From JACPDI01 sp035463475 (GTDB lineage: Bacteria > Acidobacteriota > Vicinamibacteria > Vicinamibacterales > 2-12-FULL-66-21): 64,000 nucleotides of DNA. Below the pieces are notes generated by a model. That model made no database searches and was not told where the DNA came from. It saw only the letters and a list, made by a program, of their open reading frames with translations. Both the position numbers and the translations under genes were made by a program. The stretch is taken from the NCBI GenBank assembly GCA_035463475.1, contig DATHTE010000110.1:32899-96898 (forward strand). Reading direction: 5' to 3'. Below are positions 15,744-24,114 of the stretch, one piece after another. Every line of letters begins with the position of its first letter. Position 1 is the stretch's first letter.

Positions 15744-17176
15744 GCAGATTCTGGTCGCTGCCCGCGGCGCTGGCGGTCGCGGTGGTGTCGTTCACGGGCG
15801 GCGCGTGGTGGACGACTCGCGAGGCGACACCGGCGGCGAGCGAAGAGAAAGTCGTCTACGCCTGCCCGATGCATCCGCAGTATCGGTCCGATCACCCGGG
15901 CGACTGTCCGTCCTGCGGCATGCGGCTGGAGCGGGTGCGCGCCGGCGCGGCGGGCGGCAGCGCTCCCGGCGCCTCGCTGCCGCCGGGCGCCGTGCAGGTG
16001 AGCGCCGAGCGCCAGCAGGCGGTGGGCGTCAGGCTCGGCGTTGCCGAACGCGTGTCCGGCATGCGGCTGCTGCGCACGACGGGGCGCATCGCCGCCAGCG
16101 AGAACGCGACCTATCCGATCGTCGCGGGCGTGAGCGGCTGGATTCGCGACGTGAAGGCGGCCACGAGCGGGAGCTTCGTCAGGAAGAACGAGATCCTCGC
16201 GTCGTTCTACGCGCCCGAGTTCGTGACCGCGCAGCAGTCGTATTACACGGGGCTCGAGACCGTCAACCGCGTTTCGAGCCAGCAGCTCCCGGTGCAGTCG
16301 TTCAATGAGGCGCGTGTGGTCGAAGGCGTCCAGCGCTTTGCCGACGCACTGCGCAACCTCGGCGTGTCCGAGGAGCAGCTCGCGCAGATGGCGAAGAAAC
16401 GGGAGCTCGTGCAGGACATCTACATCACGGCGCCGGTCAGCGGTTTCGTCCTGCAGCGCAACGTGTCGCTCGGGCTGCGGTTCGACCGTGGCTTCGAGTT
16501 CTACCGGATCGCGGACCTGCGACAGGTCTGGGTCCTGGCGGACGTCTACCAGCACCAGTTGCCGTTCATCCGGCCGGGCGTGACGGCGCGCGTCACCGCG
16601 CCGCAGGTCAGCCGGACGCTCTCTGCGAAGGTGAGCCCGGCGGAGCCAATCTTCGACGAGGGCAGCCTCACGCTCAAGGTGAGGCTCGAAACGAGCAACC
16701 CCGATTTCATGCTCAAGCCGGGCATGTTTGTGGACGTCGAGTTCGAGATCGACCTGCCTCCAACGCTCGCGGTGCCCGCCGACTCTATCGTCGACTCGGG
16801 CCTGCGCAAGACCGTTTTCGTGGAGAAGGGCGGCGGCTATTTCGAGCCGCGGCAGGTCGAGACGGGATGGCGCATCGGGGACCAGGTCGAAATCATCCGG
16901 GGCGTAATGCCGGGCGAGCGGATCGTGATCTCCGGCACGTTCCTGATCGACTCGGAGAGCCGCATGAAGGCCGCCGCGCAGGGCATCGTCAGCGCCGCTG
17001 CCGAGGATCCCGTCTGCGGCATGCAGGTGGACGAGCAGCGGGCCGCCGCAGCCGGCCGCAGCCTGAAACACGGCGGCCGCACGTACTACTTCTGCGCCGA
17101 CGAATGCAAGGAGTCGTTCGCCAAAGACCCCGGCCGATACGTGAAGGGGTCGGCGCCGGAGGATCCCACCCGGTAA
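15740..17176 (+). CDS. CusB-type periplasmic adaptor with N-terminal heavy-metal-binding and C-terminal YHS domains
   Basis: 478 residues. Membrane fusion protein linking an RND pump to an outer-membrane channel. N-terminal anchor (about 5-25), then a heavy-metal-binding domain with CPMHPQYRSDHPGDCPSCGM (about 38-57), barrel-sandwich and hairpin domains typical of CusB/CzcB (PIVAGVSGWIRDVKAATSGS, APVSGFVLQ, GLRFDRGFEFYRIADL), and a C-terminal YHS domain (DPVCGMQVDEQ...YYFCADECKESF, about 425-470). Carrying both metal-binding modules on one adaptor is unusual. Directly coupled to the response regulator (4-base overlap) and 4 bases from the pump gene. Substrate is probably Cu(I)/Ag(I), inferred from the neighbours. 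Confidence 0.93.
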   Translation: MSRFWSLPAALAVAVVSFTGGAWWTTREATPAASEEKVVYACPMHPQYRSDHPGDCPSCGMRLERVRAGAAGGSAPGASLPPGAVQVSAERQQAVGVRLGVAERVSGMRLLRTTGRIAASENATYPIVAGVSGWIRDVKAATSGSFVRKNEILASFYAPEFVTAQQSYYTGLETVNRVSSQQLPVQSFNEARVVEGVQRFADALRNLGVSEEQLAQMAKKRELVQDIYITAPVSGFVLQRNVSLGLRFDRGFEFYRIADLRQVWVLADVYQHQLPFIRPGVTARVTAPQVSRTLSAKVSPAEPIFDEGSLTLKVRLETSNPDFMLKPGMFVDVEFEIDLPPTLAVPADSIVDSGLRKTVFVEKGGGYFEPRQVETGWRIGDQVEIIRGVMPGERIVISGTFLIDSESRMKAAAQGIVSAAAEDPVCGMQVDEQRAAAAGRSLKHGGRTYYFCADECKESFAKDPGRYVKGSAPEDPTR

Positions 17177-17180
17177 CCCC

Positions 17181-20100
17181 ATGATCACCCGCATCATCGA
17201 CTTTTCGGCCCGGAACCGGTTCCTCGTGCTGCTGCTCGTCGCGGCCTCGGCGGTGATCGGCGCGTGGTCGCTTCGGAACGTGCCGGTGGACGCGATCCCG
17301 GACCTCAGCGACACGCAGGTCATCGTCTACTCGCGTTGGGACCGCAGCCCCGACCTCGTCGACGCGCAGGTGACGTACCCGATCGTGAGCGCGATGCTCG
17401 GCGCGCCGCACGTCCGCGCCGTCCGCGGCTTCTCCGACTTCGGGTACTCGTTCATCTACGTCATCTTCGAGGACGGCACCGACATCTACTGGGCCCGGAC
17501 GCGCACCCTCGAGTACCTCTCGGGCGTTCTGTCGCGATTGCCTGCCGATGCCAAGACGGAGCTCGGACCCGACGCGACCGGACTTGGGTGGGTCTACCAG
17601 TACGCGCTCGTGGACCGATCCGGCCGGCACAGCCTGGCGGATCTCCGGTCGTACCAGGACTGGTATCTGCGCTACTACCTGAAAGCGGTCCCGGGCGTCT
17701 CCGAGGTGGCCTCGCTCGGCGGGTTCGGCCGGCAGTACCAGGTGAACGTCGATCCGAACCGGTTGCGCAATTACGGGCTCTCCATCCAGCGCGTCGTCGA
17801 AGCGGTGCGCGGCGGTAATACGGAGACCGGCGGGCGCCTCATCGAATTCGGCGGCACCGAGTACATGATTCGCGGCCGCGGATACGCGCGCTCCATCGCG
17901 GACTTCGAGAGTATCGTCGTGTCGGCGAGCGAGAGCGGCACGCCGATCCGCATCCGCGACATCGGGCAGGTCACCGTCGGCCCCGACCTCCGGCGCGGCG
18001 TCTCCGACCTGGACGGCGCCGGCGAAGCCGTGTCCGGGATCATCGTGATGCGGCACGGGGAGAACGCGCTCGACGTCATCGACCGCGTGAAGGAGCGCAT
18101 CCGGCAGATATCGCCCGGGCTGCCCGAGGGGATGGAGATCGTCCCCATCTACGACCGGTCCGTGCTGATCCGCCGGGCGATCGACAACGTCACCGAGACG
18201 CTCATCGAAGTGATGCTGACGGTCGGCTTCATCGTGCTGCTGTTCCTGTGGCACGTGCCGAGCGCGATCATTCCGCTCATCACGATTCCGGTCGCGGTCC
18301 TCGTGTCGTTCATCCCGTTCCGCGCGATGGGCATCACAGCCAACATCATGTCGCTCGGCGGCATCGCCATCGCGATGGGCGAGTTGGTGGACGCAGCGAT
18401 CGTTGTCGTCGAGCAGACGCACAAGAAGCTCGAAGAGGCCGCGCGCAGCGGCACACGCGTGGAGCACCGGGCGATCATCCTCGAGGCGGTGAAAGAGGTC
18501 GCGCCCGCCAGCTTCTTCGCGCTGCTGGTGATCGCGGTGTCCTTCCTGCCGATCCTCACGCTCGAGGCGCAGGAGGGGCGGATGTTCAAGCCCCTTGCCT
18601 ACACGAAGACGCTCGCGATGATCGTGGCCGCGTGCCTCGCGATCACGCTCGACCCGGCCCTGCGTCTCGCCTTCACGCGGTTCCGCCGGTTTACGTTCCG
18701 GCCGGCGTGGCTGGCGCGGATGACCAGCGCGGTGCTCGTCGGCCGGATCCGGTCCGAGGACGACCATCCGATCAGCCGCTTCCTGATCCGCGTGTACGAG
18801 CCGGTCGTGCGCTGGTCCCTGCGCTGGAAGTGGACGGTCATCGGCACGTCGTTCGTCCTGATCCTGATCACGGTGCCCGTGTTCATGCGCCTCGGCTCCG
18901 AGTTCATGCCGCCGCTCGACGAGGGCTCGCTCTTCTACATGCCGACCACCACGCCGGGCATTTCGATCAGCGAAGCGCAGAAACTGCTGCAGGTGAGCGA
19001 CCGCGCCATCCGGCAGTTCCCGGAAGTGGACCGCGTGCTCGGCAAGGCGGGACGGGCCGAAACCAGCACCGATCCCGCGCCGCTGTCGATGCTGGAGACG
19101 GTGATCACGCTGAAGCCGACCTCCGAGTGGCGGCGCGTGGACACCTGGTACTCGGGCTGGGCGCCGGAGTGGATGAAGGCGATCTTCCGGCACATCACGC
19201 CGGACCACATCTCGCAGGACGAACTGGTCAACCAGTTGAACGAGGCGCTCACGTTCCCGGGGGTCTCCAACGCGTGGACCATGCCGATCAAGGCGCGCAT
19301 CGACATGCTCACCACCGGTATCCGGACGCCGGTCGGCCTGAAGGTCTCGGGGGCCGACTACAAGGTGATCGAGGAGATCGGGAGCCGCATCGAGATGCTG
19401 CTCCCCTCGGTGCCCGGAACGCGGAACGTCTTTGCCGAGCGGACGGGCGGAGGCTTCTTCCTGGACATCGAGTGGAACCGCGACGCGCTCGCGCGCTACG
19501 GCCTCAGCATCGACGAGGCGCAGGCGGTCGTGCAGAACGCCATCGGCGGCGAGAACGTGACGACGACGATCGAAGGGCGCGAGCGGTACCCGGTGAACGT
19601 GCGCTACATGCGCGACTTCCGCTCCGACCTGGACGCGCTCAGCCGCGTGCTCGTGCCCGCATCGGAAGGGCAGCGGCAGATTCCGCTGGGCAACCTCGCG
19701 TCGATCAAGGTCGCGAGCGGGCCCGCGATGATTCGCAACGAAGACGGGCTGCTGACCGGGTACGTCTTCATCGACGTGGCGGGCCGCGACATCAGCGGCT
19801 ACGTCAGCGAGGCGCGCGGGTTGATCGAGGAACAGGTCGCGCTGCCGGCCGGCTATGCCGTCCTCTGGAGCGGGCAGTACGAGGCGATGGCGCGCGTCCG
19901 CGACCGGCTGATGTACATCGTCCCGTTCACGCTCTTCGCCGTGCTGCTGCTGCTCTATATGAGCACCCGCTCCATGGCGAAGACCGCGATCGTCTCGCTC
20001 GCCGTGCCGTTCTCGGTTATCGGCGCGGTCTGGTACCTGTACATCCTCGGCTACAACATGAGCGTCGCGGTGTGGGTCGGCCTGATCGCGCTGATGGGCG

Positions 20101-20489
20101 TCGACGCCGAGACCGGCGTGTTCATGCTCCTCTATCTCGATCTCGCGTACGAGAAGGCCAGGCGGGAAGGGCGCCTGCGATCGCTCGCGGACCTGCAGGA
20201 GGCGGTGGTGCACGGCGCCGCGAAGCGCCTGCGACCCAAGTTCATGACGATGGCGACCACGGTCATCGGCTTCATCCCGATCATGTGGGCGACGGGAACC
20301 GGGTCCGACGTCTGGAAGCGCATCGCGGCCCCGATGGTGGGGGGGATCCTGACGTCCTTCCTGCTCGAGCTCGTCGTGTATCCCGCGATCTACGAAATCT
20401 GGAAGTGGCACTCGGAGGTGAAGCACCAGGCCACGGCCGTGCCGGCGGGCGCCGGCCTCCTCGCGCAGAATCCGTCCGACTCCGTGTGA
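17181..20489 (+). CDS. CusA/CzcA heavy-metal RND efflux pump
   Basis: 1102 residues, full length for HME-RND transporters. Inner-membrane proton-driven metal exporter. Family segments are NVPVDAIPDLSDTQVIVYS at the N-terminus, the TM4 proton-relay region GIAIAMGELVDAAIVVVEQTHKK, the porter-domain motif MPTTTPGISISEAQKLLQ, and GVDAETGVFMLLYL in the C-terminal membrane part. The sequence resembles CusA/SilA more than CzcA, so monovalent copper/silver is the likely substrate. No outer-membrane factor (CusC/TolC) gene follows; it must be encoded elsewhere. Confidence 0.95.
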   Translation: MITRIIDFSARNRFLVLLLVAASAVIGAWSLRNVPVDAIPDLSDTQVIVYSRWDRSPDLVDAQVTYPIVSAMLGAPHVRAVRGFSDFGYSFIYVIFEDGTDIYWARTRTLEYLSGVLSRLPADAKTELGPDATGLGWVYQYALVDRSGRHSLADLRSYQDWYLRYYLKAVPGVSEVASLGGFGRQYQVNVDPNRLRNYGLSIQRVVEAVRGGNTETGGRLIEFGGTEYMIRGRGYARSIADFESIVVSASESGTPIRIRDIGQVTVGPDLRRGVSDLDGAGEAVSGIIVMRHGENALDVIDRVKERIRQISPGLPEGMEIVPIYDRSVLIRRAIDNVTETLIEVMLTVGFIVLLFLWHVPSAIIPLITIPVAVLVSFIPFRAMGITANIMSLGGIAIAMGELVDAAIVVVEQTHKKLEEAARSGTRVEHRAIILEAVKEVAPASFFALLVIAVSFLPILTLEAQEGRMFKPLAYTKTLAMIVAACLAITLDPALRLAFTRFRRFTFRPAWLARMTSAVLVGRIRSEDDHPISRFLIRVYEPVVRWSLRWKWTVIGTSFVLILITVPVFMRLGSEFMPPLDEGSLFYMPTTTPGISISEAQKLLQVSDRAIRQFPEVDRVLGKAGRAETSTDPAPLSMLETVITLKPTSEWRRVDTWYSGWAPEWMKAIFRHITPDHISQDELVNQLNEALTFPGVSNAWTMPIKARIDMLTTGIRTPVGLKVSGADYKVIEEIGSRIEMLLPSVPGTRNVFAERTGGGFFLDIEWNRDALARYGLSIDEAQAVVQNAIGGENVTTTIEGRERYPVNVRYMRDFRSDLDALSRVLVPASEGQRQIPLGNLASIKVASGPAMIRNEDGLLTGYVFIDVAGRDISGYVSEARGLIEEQVALPAGYAVLWSGQYEAMARVRDRLMYIVPFTLFAVLLLLYMSTRSMAKTAIVSLAVPFSVIGAVWYLYILGYNMSVAVWVGLIALMGVDAETGVFMLLYLDLAYEKARREGRLRSLADLQEAVVHGAAKRLRPKFMTMATTVIGFIPIMWATGTGSDVWKRIAAPMVGGILTSFLLELVVYPAIYEIWKWHSEVKHQATAVPAGAGLLAQNPSDSV

Positions 20490-20514
20490 GGGCCTGGGCG
20501 AAATTCGGGTGTAA

Positions 20515-20582
20515 CCGGTACTTTCGTTTCGAGGAACCAGTACTCCCCTCCGATTGCCGGTTGAGTTGGCCGGGGCGATAGT
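20515..20582 (+). promoter_or_regulatory. conserved GTACT-box control region, copy A
   Basis: The block contains CCGGTACTTTCGT (20515-20527), ACCAGTACT (20536-20544), CCTCCGATTG (20547-20556) and TTGAGTTG (20561-20568), and ends with a possible promoter TTGCCG (20554-20559)-17 bases-GATAGT (20577-20582). The two GTACT cores are 22 bp apart, about two helical turns, as expected for cooperatively bound dimers. The same words in the same order recur at 23506-23595. It precedes the Cys-rich gene and the TonB receptor. Confidence 0.7.
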
Positions 20583-20594
20583 CCATCCGATCTC

Positions 20595-21017
20595 ATGGCT
20601 GCGAGTGCTGGCATGCGCAACGGCCCGGATGCGTCGCAGCGCGCGCGGTGGGGGCTTCGCGCCGCCGCCCGCGCGCTGCGGACGCTGGCCCTCTGCCTGC
20701 TCGTCGCCTCCGTGAGCGGCGTGCTTCCAGTCGCCGGAACCTGCCTCGAAACAGTGCAAGGGTGCGGCGACATGTGCAAGCGCTGCCAGTGCAAGCGCCG
20801 GCCGGCCTCCGGCAGCCTGCGCGCGCCGTGCGTCTGCTGCTCGTCTCAGCCTGCCGCGCAGCCGCTCACGCTGCTCGACCCGGCGGTTCTCGCGGACGTC
20901 GGTTCGTCGGTCCCGCGCTCGGCCGATGCGCGCGTCGATCGTGATGCGACCGACGGTGTTCCCTCGCTCGCGCGTCCGGTTCCACATCCTCCTCCCCGCC
21001 CATTCCCGCTCGCGTGA
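20595..21017 (+). CDS. cysteine-rich small exported protein (unknown family)
   Basis: 140 residues. A hydrophobic segment (LRTLALCLLVASVSGVLPVAG, about 28-48) looks like a signal peptide or membrane anchor. Nine cysteines at 34, 50, 57, 61, 64, 66, 79, 81 and 82 give the pattern C-x6-C-x3-C-x2-C-x-C then C-x-C-C, as in metal-binding peptides; the rest is Pro/Ala/Arg-rich. Neither a ribosome-binding site nor a family is evident; an internal ATG at 20613 is an alternative start. Position between the CusBA pump and an OprC-like copper receptor, behind a control region shared with the multicopper-oxidase locus, suggests a copper-binding role. Confidence 0.55.
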   Translation: MAASAGMRNGPDASQRARWGLRAAARALRTLALCLLVASVSGVLPVAGTCLETVQGCGDMCKRCQCKRRPASGSLRAPCVCCSSQPAAQPLTLLDPAVLADVGSSVPRSADARVDRDATDGVPSLARPVPHPPPRPFPLA

Positions 21018-21081
21018 TCGGTCACTGAGCGAACGCCTCGAACGAGTCGAGGCAGGAATGGCGAACTACAGGAGGCGCGTC

Positions 21082-23379
21082 ATGCGCACGATTATCTTTC
21101 GAACCGTTCTCGCGGCGACCGTCGTGCTGTCGGCAGGGTCAGCACCGGCCGCCGCTGACCCGGCGACGGCCACGCTGACCGGCACCGTGACCGCGGCTGA
21201 CGGCGCGCGACTGCCCGGCGTCCACCTTCGCGTGCTCCACGTGGACTCCGGCAGCAGCGTGGAAGCCGTCAGCAGCGACGCCGGTCAGTTCCGGGTCGGC
21301 CAGCTCGCGCCCGGCCGCTACGAAGTCCAGGCGGATCTCCCCGGGTTCGAACCCAAGCGCGTCGAGAACCTCATGCTCGCCGCGGGAAGGTCCGTATCCG
21401 TCACCGTCCGGCTCGATATCGCGTCGCTTTACGAGACGGTGCGCGTCGTCGGCGAGGCGAGACGCGACACCGTCGAAGCGTTCGAGATGCGCGAGAGCCG
21501 CGCCCGCGATCTCGGAGAGGCGATGGCGGTGCTCCCAGGCGTGTCCAGGCTGCGCAAGGGGGCCATCGCCAACGACGTCGTCATGCGCGGCTTCCAGGGC
21601 AAGGACGTGACCGTCCTCATCGACGGGCAGCGTCTCGATGGCGCGTGTCCGGGACACATGGATCCTCCCGCGTTCCACGTGGACTTCGCCGAGGTGAGCC
21701 GCGTCGAGGTCAGCAAGGGGCCCTTCGACGTGAAGAACCAGGGGGGCCTCGCCGGCGTCGTGAACGTCGTCACCGAGCGGCCGCAGCGCGGGCTGCATGG
21801 ATCCGCGAACGTCACGGCCGCGTCGGCGAACACGGTGGCGCTGTCGGCGGCGGCGTCGTTCGGCCGCTCACGGTGGGCCGCGCTCGCCGGCGCGTCCACA
21901 CGCCGGGCGGATGCGTACAAAGACGGCGCCGGCGTCCGGCTGACCGACACGGGCGGCTATCGGCAGGATCTGATAGCGGACCTGCCGGTGTACGACGTGT
22001 GGACCGCGTGGGGACGCGTCGCGCTCATGCCGCGGGACGGCACGCACCTGCAGTTCTCGTACACACGACAGTCAGCCGATGCGATTGTCTATCCATACCT
22101 GCAGATGGACGCGCTCTTCGACAACGCGGACCGTGCCGGTGCGCGGCTCGAGATCGCGGATCTGCCCGGCGGGTGGAGCGCGCTGGCGGCGCACGCGTAC
22201 TACACGCGCGTCGACCACTGGATGACTGACGAGTTGCGCGCGAGCTCCCTCAACAAGCCGCGCGAGTACTCGATGGGGACGCGCGCGAAGACCGCGATCG
22301 CCGGGGGCCGGACCGAGGTCCAGCGCGGTCCGTTGTCGATCGGGTTCGAGGCCTCGCGGCGGAACTGGAATACGAACACGATGCTCGCGATGGCGAGCTA
22401 CGCGCCGCAGGCGGGATTGCCGGACGTGACGATGGACGTGATCGGCGCGTTCGGTTCGTATGCGGCGGATCTGCCAGGTCAGTGGCGCCTCGAGACCGGC
22501 GCGCGCGTGGATCGCGCGGTGACCGAAGCAGACCCGCTCCTCGCGAACACCGGTCTGTATCTCGCGTATCACGGGACCACTGCGACGCGTGCGACCGACG
22601 TGTTGCCCGCGGGTCACGCGAGGGTGCGCTGGCGTCACGACGGGGGGTGGTCGGTCATGGCGGGCATCGGCCACTCGACGCGGGTGCCCGATCAGCAGGA
22701 ACGCTTCTACGCGTTCAAGCGGATGGGCACCGACTGGGTCGGAAACCCTGCGCTCTCTCCAAGCCGGAACACGGGCCTTGACACAGAACTGCGGTACACG
22801 GCCCACGGCGTCGACGTGGGACTGAGCGCATTCGCGTACCGCGTGGACGACCACATCCGGGTGATCGATCAGCGCCGGACCATGATGGTGCCGGGCGTCA
22901 TGAACACGATGGCGCGCAGCTTCGCAAACGTGGACGCGCTGGTGCGCGGCCTCGAGGCGAACGTCACGGTGCCGCTCGCACGCGCGCTGTTCGCGTCGGC
23001 CGACGTGTCGGTCGTGCGCGGCACCATCCGCGGCAGCACGGCGTTGCCGACCGACCTGCCGGAGATGCCGCCGCTGCGCGCTCGCGTGCGGCTGCGGTAC
23101 GACCAGGCGAGGTGGAACCTCGTCGCCGAAGCACTGGGCGCGGCGCGGCAGGGCAACGTCGCCGTTGACCTCCGCGAGGCCACGACGCCCGCGTTCGCGG
23201 CGCTGAACCTGCGTGCCGGCGTCCGTTTCGGCGCGTTGAACCTCACCGCCGCGCTGGACAACGCGTTCGACACGCTGTACGCCGAACACCTGTCGTACCA
23301 GCGCGATCCGTTCCGCAACGGCGTGCGGGTGTACGAGCCCGGGCGGACCTTCTCGCTGAACCTGGGCGCCCGCTTCTAG
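21082..23379 (+). CDS. TonB-dependent outer-membrane receptor, OprC/NosA-like (probable copper receptor)
   Basis: 765 residues from ATG 21082, which follows a perfect AGGAGG by 6 bases; ATG 21058 is a weaker alternative. Signal peptide (TIIFRTVLAATVVLSAGSAPAAA), carboxypeptidase-regulatory-like domain (ATLTGTVTAADGARLPGVHL, about 25-110), plug (MRESRARDLGEAMAVLPGVS; MRGFQGKDVTVLIDGQ) and a 22-strand-type barrel ending in NLGARF. The plug contains DGACPGHMDPP with C189-x3-M193, and the barrel has VDHWMTDE with H379-x-M381. These are the two halves of the CxxxM-HxM copper site known in P. aeruginosa OprC. Copper specificity is thus well supported by motifs. Confidence 0.92.
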   Translation: MRTIIFRTVLAATVVLSAGSAPAAADPATATLTGTVTAADGARLPGVHLRVLHVDSGSSVEAVSSDAGQFRVGQLAPGRYEVQADLPGFEPKRVENLMLAAGRSVSVTVRLDIASLYETVRVVGEARRDTVEAFEMRESRARDLGEAMAVLPGVSRLRKGAIANDVVMRGFQGKDVTVLIDGQRLDGACPGHMDPPAFHVDFAEVSRVEVSKGPFDVKNQGGLAGVVNVVTERPQRGLHGSANVTAASANTVALSAAASFGRSRWAALAGASTRRADAYKDGAGVRLTDTGGYRQDLIADLPVYDVWTAWGRVALMPRDGTHLQFSYTRQSADAIVYPYLQMDALFDNADRAGARLEIADLPGGWSALAAHAYYTRVDHWMTDELRASSLNKPREYSMGTRAKTAIAGGRTEVQRGPLSIGFEASRRNWNTNTMLAMASYAPQAGLPDVTMDVIGAFGSYAADLPGQWRLETGARVDRAVTEADPLLANTGLYLAYHGTTATRATDVLPAGHARVRWRHDGGWSVMAGIGHSTRVPDQQERFYAFKRMGTDWVGNPALSPSRNTGLDTELRYTAHGVDVGLSAFAYRVDDHIRVIDQRRTMMVPGVMNTMARSFANVDALVRGLEANVTVPLARALFASADVSVVRGTIRGSTALPTDLPEMPPLRARVRLRYDQARWNLVAEALGAARQGNVAVDLREATTPAFAALNLRAGVRFGALNLTAALDNAFDTLYAEHLSYQRDPFRNGVRVYEPGRTFSLNLGARF

Positions 23380-23381
23380 AG

Positions 23382-23441
23382 AACGGGGGGACAGTCACAC
23401 TTTCCAGACAATCGCCAGGAAAGTGTGACTGTCCCCCCGTT
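23382..23441. repeat. 24-bp perfect inverted repeat (palindromic element) after the TonB receptor
   Basis: Arms 23382-23405 and 23418-23441 are perfect inverted copies with a 12-base loop; the core word is GGGGGGACAGTCACACTTTCC. It begins 2 bases after the receptor stop codon. Sequence differs from the GGGGTCTGACCCC elements at 9388 and 32445 but has the same design and the same placement at a gene 3' end. It may act as a terminator-like stem although no T-run follows. Confidence 0.75.
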
Positions 23442-23505
23442 GTCCCTCCTTCCTCAGTGACTTAGGGGCCGTCCATCTCCGCTCGCGATCGCCCACCTTC
23501 GTGCA

Positions 23506-23595
23506 CGGTACTTTCGTGCTACCGGTACCAGTACTTCCTGCTCCGCACGGCGGTACTTTCCTCCGATTGTTGAGTTGCCGGCCCGGCCGCATATT
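23506..23595 (+). promoter_or_regulatory. conserved GTACT-box control region, copy B
   Basis: CGGTACTTTCGT (23506-23517), ACCAGTACT (23527-23535), a third GGTACTTTC (23552-23560), CCTCCGATTG (23560-23569), TTGAGTTG (23570-23577) and CCGG. The three GTACT cores are 23 and 22 bp apart. A possible promoter is TTGTTG (23567-23572)-17 bases-CATATT (23590-23595), predicting a start near 23602. Same word order as copy A at 20515. Upstream of the PilZ and multicopper-oxidase genes. Confidence 0.7.
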
Positions 23596-23640
23596 CAGCA
23601 GGCATGGCGGTTTCCACTGTCGGATCCCGCCGCGATCCTC

Positions 23641-24006
23641 ATGACGAAAACCGCTGGTAGCTCGAAAGGTGGCACCTACGCGCGACGTGCCCCGCGCTAC
23701 CTGATCGAAGCGCCGGTGCGCTTTCGATCGCCGGAGGGGCAGTGGAATGAGGGAACGACCGTGAACATCTGCTCGCTCGGGCTGCTGATCCGGACGGCGA
23801 ACGCGCCAGCGCCCTCGACCTCCCTCGAGCTGCGCATCGCGCTGAGCCCCGAAGGATCCATGGCCGGTGCGGACGTGGCCTGTACGGGCCGGGTGCTCCG
23901 GTCGGAACAGCCTCCGGGCGCCGCAGAGGCGCTGGTTGCGGTGACGATCGACCGTTTTCAATTCACGCCGGCCGCCCGCGAACCGGGCGACGGCGCCGTC
24001 CGGTAA
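23641..24006 (+). CDS. PilZ domain protein
   Basis: 121 residues from ATG 23641. The PilZ signature is visible: an Arg-rich RRAPRYLIEAPVRFR followed by TVNICSLGLLIRT, i.e. RxxxR then NxSxxG (here N-I-C-S-L-G), the canonical c-di-GMP-binding pair. A single-domain PilZ usually acts as an adaptor. The open frame extends upstream to a TTG at 23575 but this lies inside the control region, so the later ATG is chosen; no ribosome-binding site is evident. It lies 108 bases before the multicopper oxidase and behind control region B. Confidence 0.8.
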   Translation: MTKTAGSSKGGTYARRAPRYLIEAPVRFRSPEGQWNEGTTVNICSLGLLIRTANAPAPSTSLELRIALSPEGSMAGADVACTGRVLRSEQPPGAAEALVAVTIDRFQFTPAAREPGDGAVR

Positions 24007-24114
24007 TACACGTCGTTGGGTATCAACCGATCTCGGTCCGGCGCGGAAGCCCACGTGCCGGGCGGCACAACCGAGCGCGATGGTGGGCAGCGGATACTCG
24101 AAGGAGCCGAAGTT

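Noticed and set aside
20490..20594. A missing outer-membrane factor (CusC) after CusA
   Set aside because: The space is only 105 bases and is a control region; no TolC-like gene is present in the window.
16989..20987. A 1332-codon open frame on the - strand opposite the CusB/CusA genes
   Set aside because: Shadow of the CusA frame in GC-rich DNA; composition is Arg/His/Asp-rich with no domain, while the + strand encodes a full RND pump.
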